From positions 13,254-77,253 of the forward strand of contig JAEWIY010000076.1 in the NCBI GenBank assembly GCA_023386835.1: DNA of 64,000 nucleotides, given 5' to 3'. The first letter of the stretch is position 1. Every line of letters begins with the position of its first letter. Below are positions 62,954 to 64,000 of the stretch, one piece after another. The stretch is from Verrucomicrobiota bacterium. Its GTDB lineage: Bacteria; Verrucomicrobiota; Verrucomicrobiia; Opitutales; Opitutaceae. Under the pieces are notes generated by a model, which saw only the letters and a program-made list of their open reading frames with translations, made no database searches and was not told the origin of the DNA. The position numbers and the translations under genes are program-made.

Positions 62954-64000
62954 TCACGAGCCGGTGACGGCGATCGCCTGGCGCACCATTTCGACAAACT
63001 CCGCGCGACGTCCTCCCACATCCGGCCCGCGCGCGCCGTCCGCCCACTCCAGCACGTTGCGCAACGTCGCCTCGCCACGTTCCGGCGCCTCGCCCAAGAC
63101 CAAGCCGAACCCGGCCACCGCCGCGGCAAAACGGAAGTCCGGCGACGCGTCGGCAAACGGATGCCCGTCATCGGACAACGTATACTCGTCTCGTCCGCGG
63201 CCACCCTCCTCCGGTCGCCGATAATCGAGCCGCACCGTCAGGAGCTCGGGCAAACTCCCGACTTCGGTCGGCGAGGACGTCGTACCGGAGCCTGGTTGGG
63301 CTTCGGCCGGGGCCGACACGGGCACGATCTCGAAGAAGGCCGTCACGGTGGCGCCGACCGGCAGCGGCTCTCCCGCTGGCCCGTCGCCCGCCTGCGCGGC
63401 GGCACCACGTTCGTTGTATCCGATCAGCCGGTACGATAAAACCTGCTCCGGGTTGAACCGCACGCGGACGCGCACGTCGTCCGCGGCCACGGACGCCGCC
63501 GGATCCGCGGCCGGCCGCCCCTCGAGGCCAATCCGCACGAGCCGATGTTGTGGCGCCCAGGGTGCCCCGGCGATCTCCACGGCCACCGCGACCGGGGCCG
63601 TCCGGTTTTTAGCCACGCTCGTGTAGTCGTACGGAAACGCATTCACCAAATCCTCGATTCGCACCTTGGGCGCCTCGGGCCGCCGCCCCTGCCGCAGCGT
63701 TTCTCGCAACGATTTGTACCCCTGATCGTCCACCGCGAGCGGAACGCGCGAGATGGGTTGCCGCGCCGCGACCACAAAAGGCTGCTCCCGCGACGGCACC
63801 GCTGCGAGCGCAGCATCCGCGTCATGCGCGGCGTCCTCGCCGAAGTGGATCTCGTAGCGACGGACTTCATACGCCGGCTCCGGAGATGGCGGATCCGGCG
63901 AAAGCGCCACCAACACCGCAAACCCCGCTGCCGCCAACCCGCCGATGGTCAAATAGGGAAAGCGCACGACTTTCGCCCGGGGCCGTTCCAACTGCAGGGT
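62954..64000 (-). CDS. YfbK-like protein lacking its VWA domain, 5' partial
   Basis: The frame stays open to the window edge, so the start lies beyond it; 348 residues are visible. There is one membrane helix near the visible start (FPYLTIGGLAAAGFAVLVAL). The N-terminal domain found ahead of VWA in YfbK-type proteins follows (GYKSLRETLRQGRRPEAPKV, then EDLVNAFPYDY). The chain then passes in ~30 residues to a DUF3520-like end (VRVRFNPEQVLSYRLIGYNE). The ~170-residue von Willebrand A domain expected between them, with its MIDAS (DxSxS) motif, is missing. The function is unknown. Confidence 0.75.
   Translation of the reverse strand, partial: TLQLERPRAKVVRFPYLTIGGLAAAGFAVLVALSPDPPSPEPAYEVRRYEIHFGEDAAHDADAALAAVPSREQPFVVAARQPISRVPLAVDDQGYKSLRETLRQGRRPEAPKVRIEDLVNAFPYDYTSVAKNRTAPVAVAVEIAGAPWAPQHRLVRIGLEGRPAADPAASVAADDVRVRVRFNPEQVLSYRLIGYNERGAAAQAGDGPAGEPLPVGATVTAFFEIVPVSAPAEAQPGSGTTSSPTEVGSLPELLTVRLDYRRPEEGGRGRDEYTLSDDGHPFADASPDFRFAAAVAGFGLVLGEAPERGEATLRNVLEWADGARGPDVGGRRAEFVEMVRQAIAVTGS

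Overview
The window is 64 kb of high-GC, densely packed bacterial chromosome. The genes suggest a Gram-negative member of the Verrucomicrobiota, most likely an Opitutaceae-type organism. This is inference from outer-membrane and LPS-linked genes (ADP-heptose synthase, MacA-type adaptor, LolD-like ATPases), a GH3-family enzyme, a long U32 peptidase, an NfeD/FloA operon and an adenylate kinase with an unfamiliar C-terminus. I saw no rRNA, tRNA, CRISPR array, prophage or complete transposon.

Layout. 1-6.6 kb: the end of a hybrid histidine kinase, an ABC exporter pair and a Ski2-like helicase with a possible Fe-S motif. 6.7-12.6 kb: a TetR-controlled export operon matching E. coli cecR-ybhGFSR, but with the double ATPase YbhF split into two genes. 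12.7-16.1 kb: a chemoreceptor and a GH3-type acyl-adenylating enzyme. 16.1-16.46 kb: a gene-free stretch holding a likely small RNA. 16.5-22.4 kb: TlpA-like and glycosyltransferase genes, a LysR regulator divergent from the YggS gene, a transglutaminase-like protein and aroE. 22.4-29 kb: an eight-gene minus-strand run (manA, AsmA-like, grpE, dnaJ, rfaE2-type, purN, argC, prmA). 29-36.2 kb: ftsK, rodZ-like, then the nfeD-nfeD-floA operon and a small anchored protein. 36.4-40.2 kb: mutarotase-like, tatA, a second likely small RNA, an Smr protein, AIM24 and DUF4199 genes. 40.2-42.1 kb: an ECF sigma / putative anti-sigma / PDZ operon. 42.2-50 kb: an OxyR-like LysR gene with an OxyR-style operator, an MFS transporter, a phasin-like/UbiB pair and a U32 protein. 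50-64 kb: the extended adenylate kinase, a four-gene MacA-type exporter, and a tesA/ybbA-ybbP locus interrupted by a GxxExxY gene with inverted repeats. The window ends in a YfbK-like protein that lacks its VWA domain.

The most interesting signal is regulatory. Three intergenic sites match the sigma-54 promoter (TGGCACG-N4-TTGC, with exact GG-N10-GC spacing). Two are followed within about 70-120 nt by a strong intrinsic terminator and no open reading frame, so they look like sigma-54-dependent small RNA genes. The third lies just upstream of nfeD-floA. Other points worth checking are the OxyR-like protein whose peroxidatic cysteine position is threonine, the GxxExxY insertion between ybbA and ybbP, and the domain-deleted YfbK-like protein.
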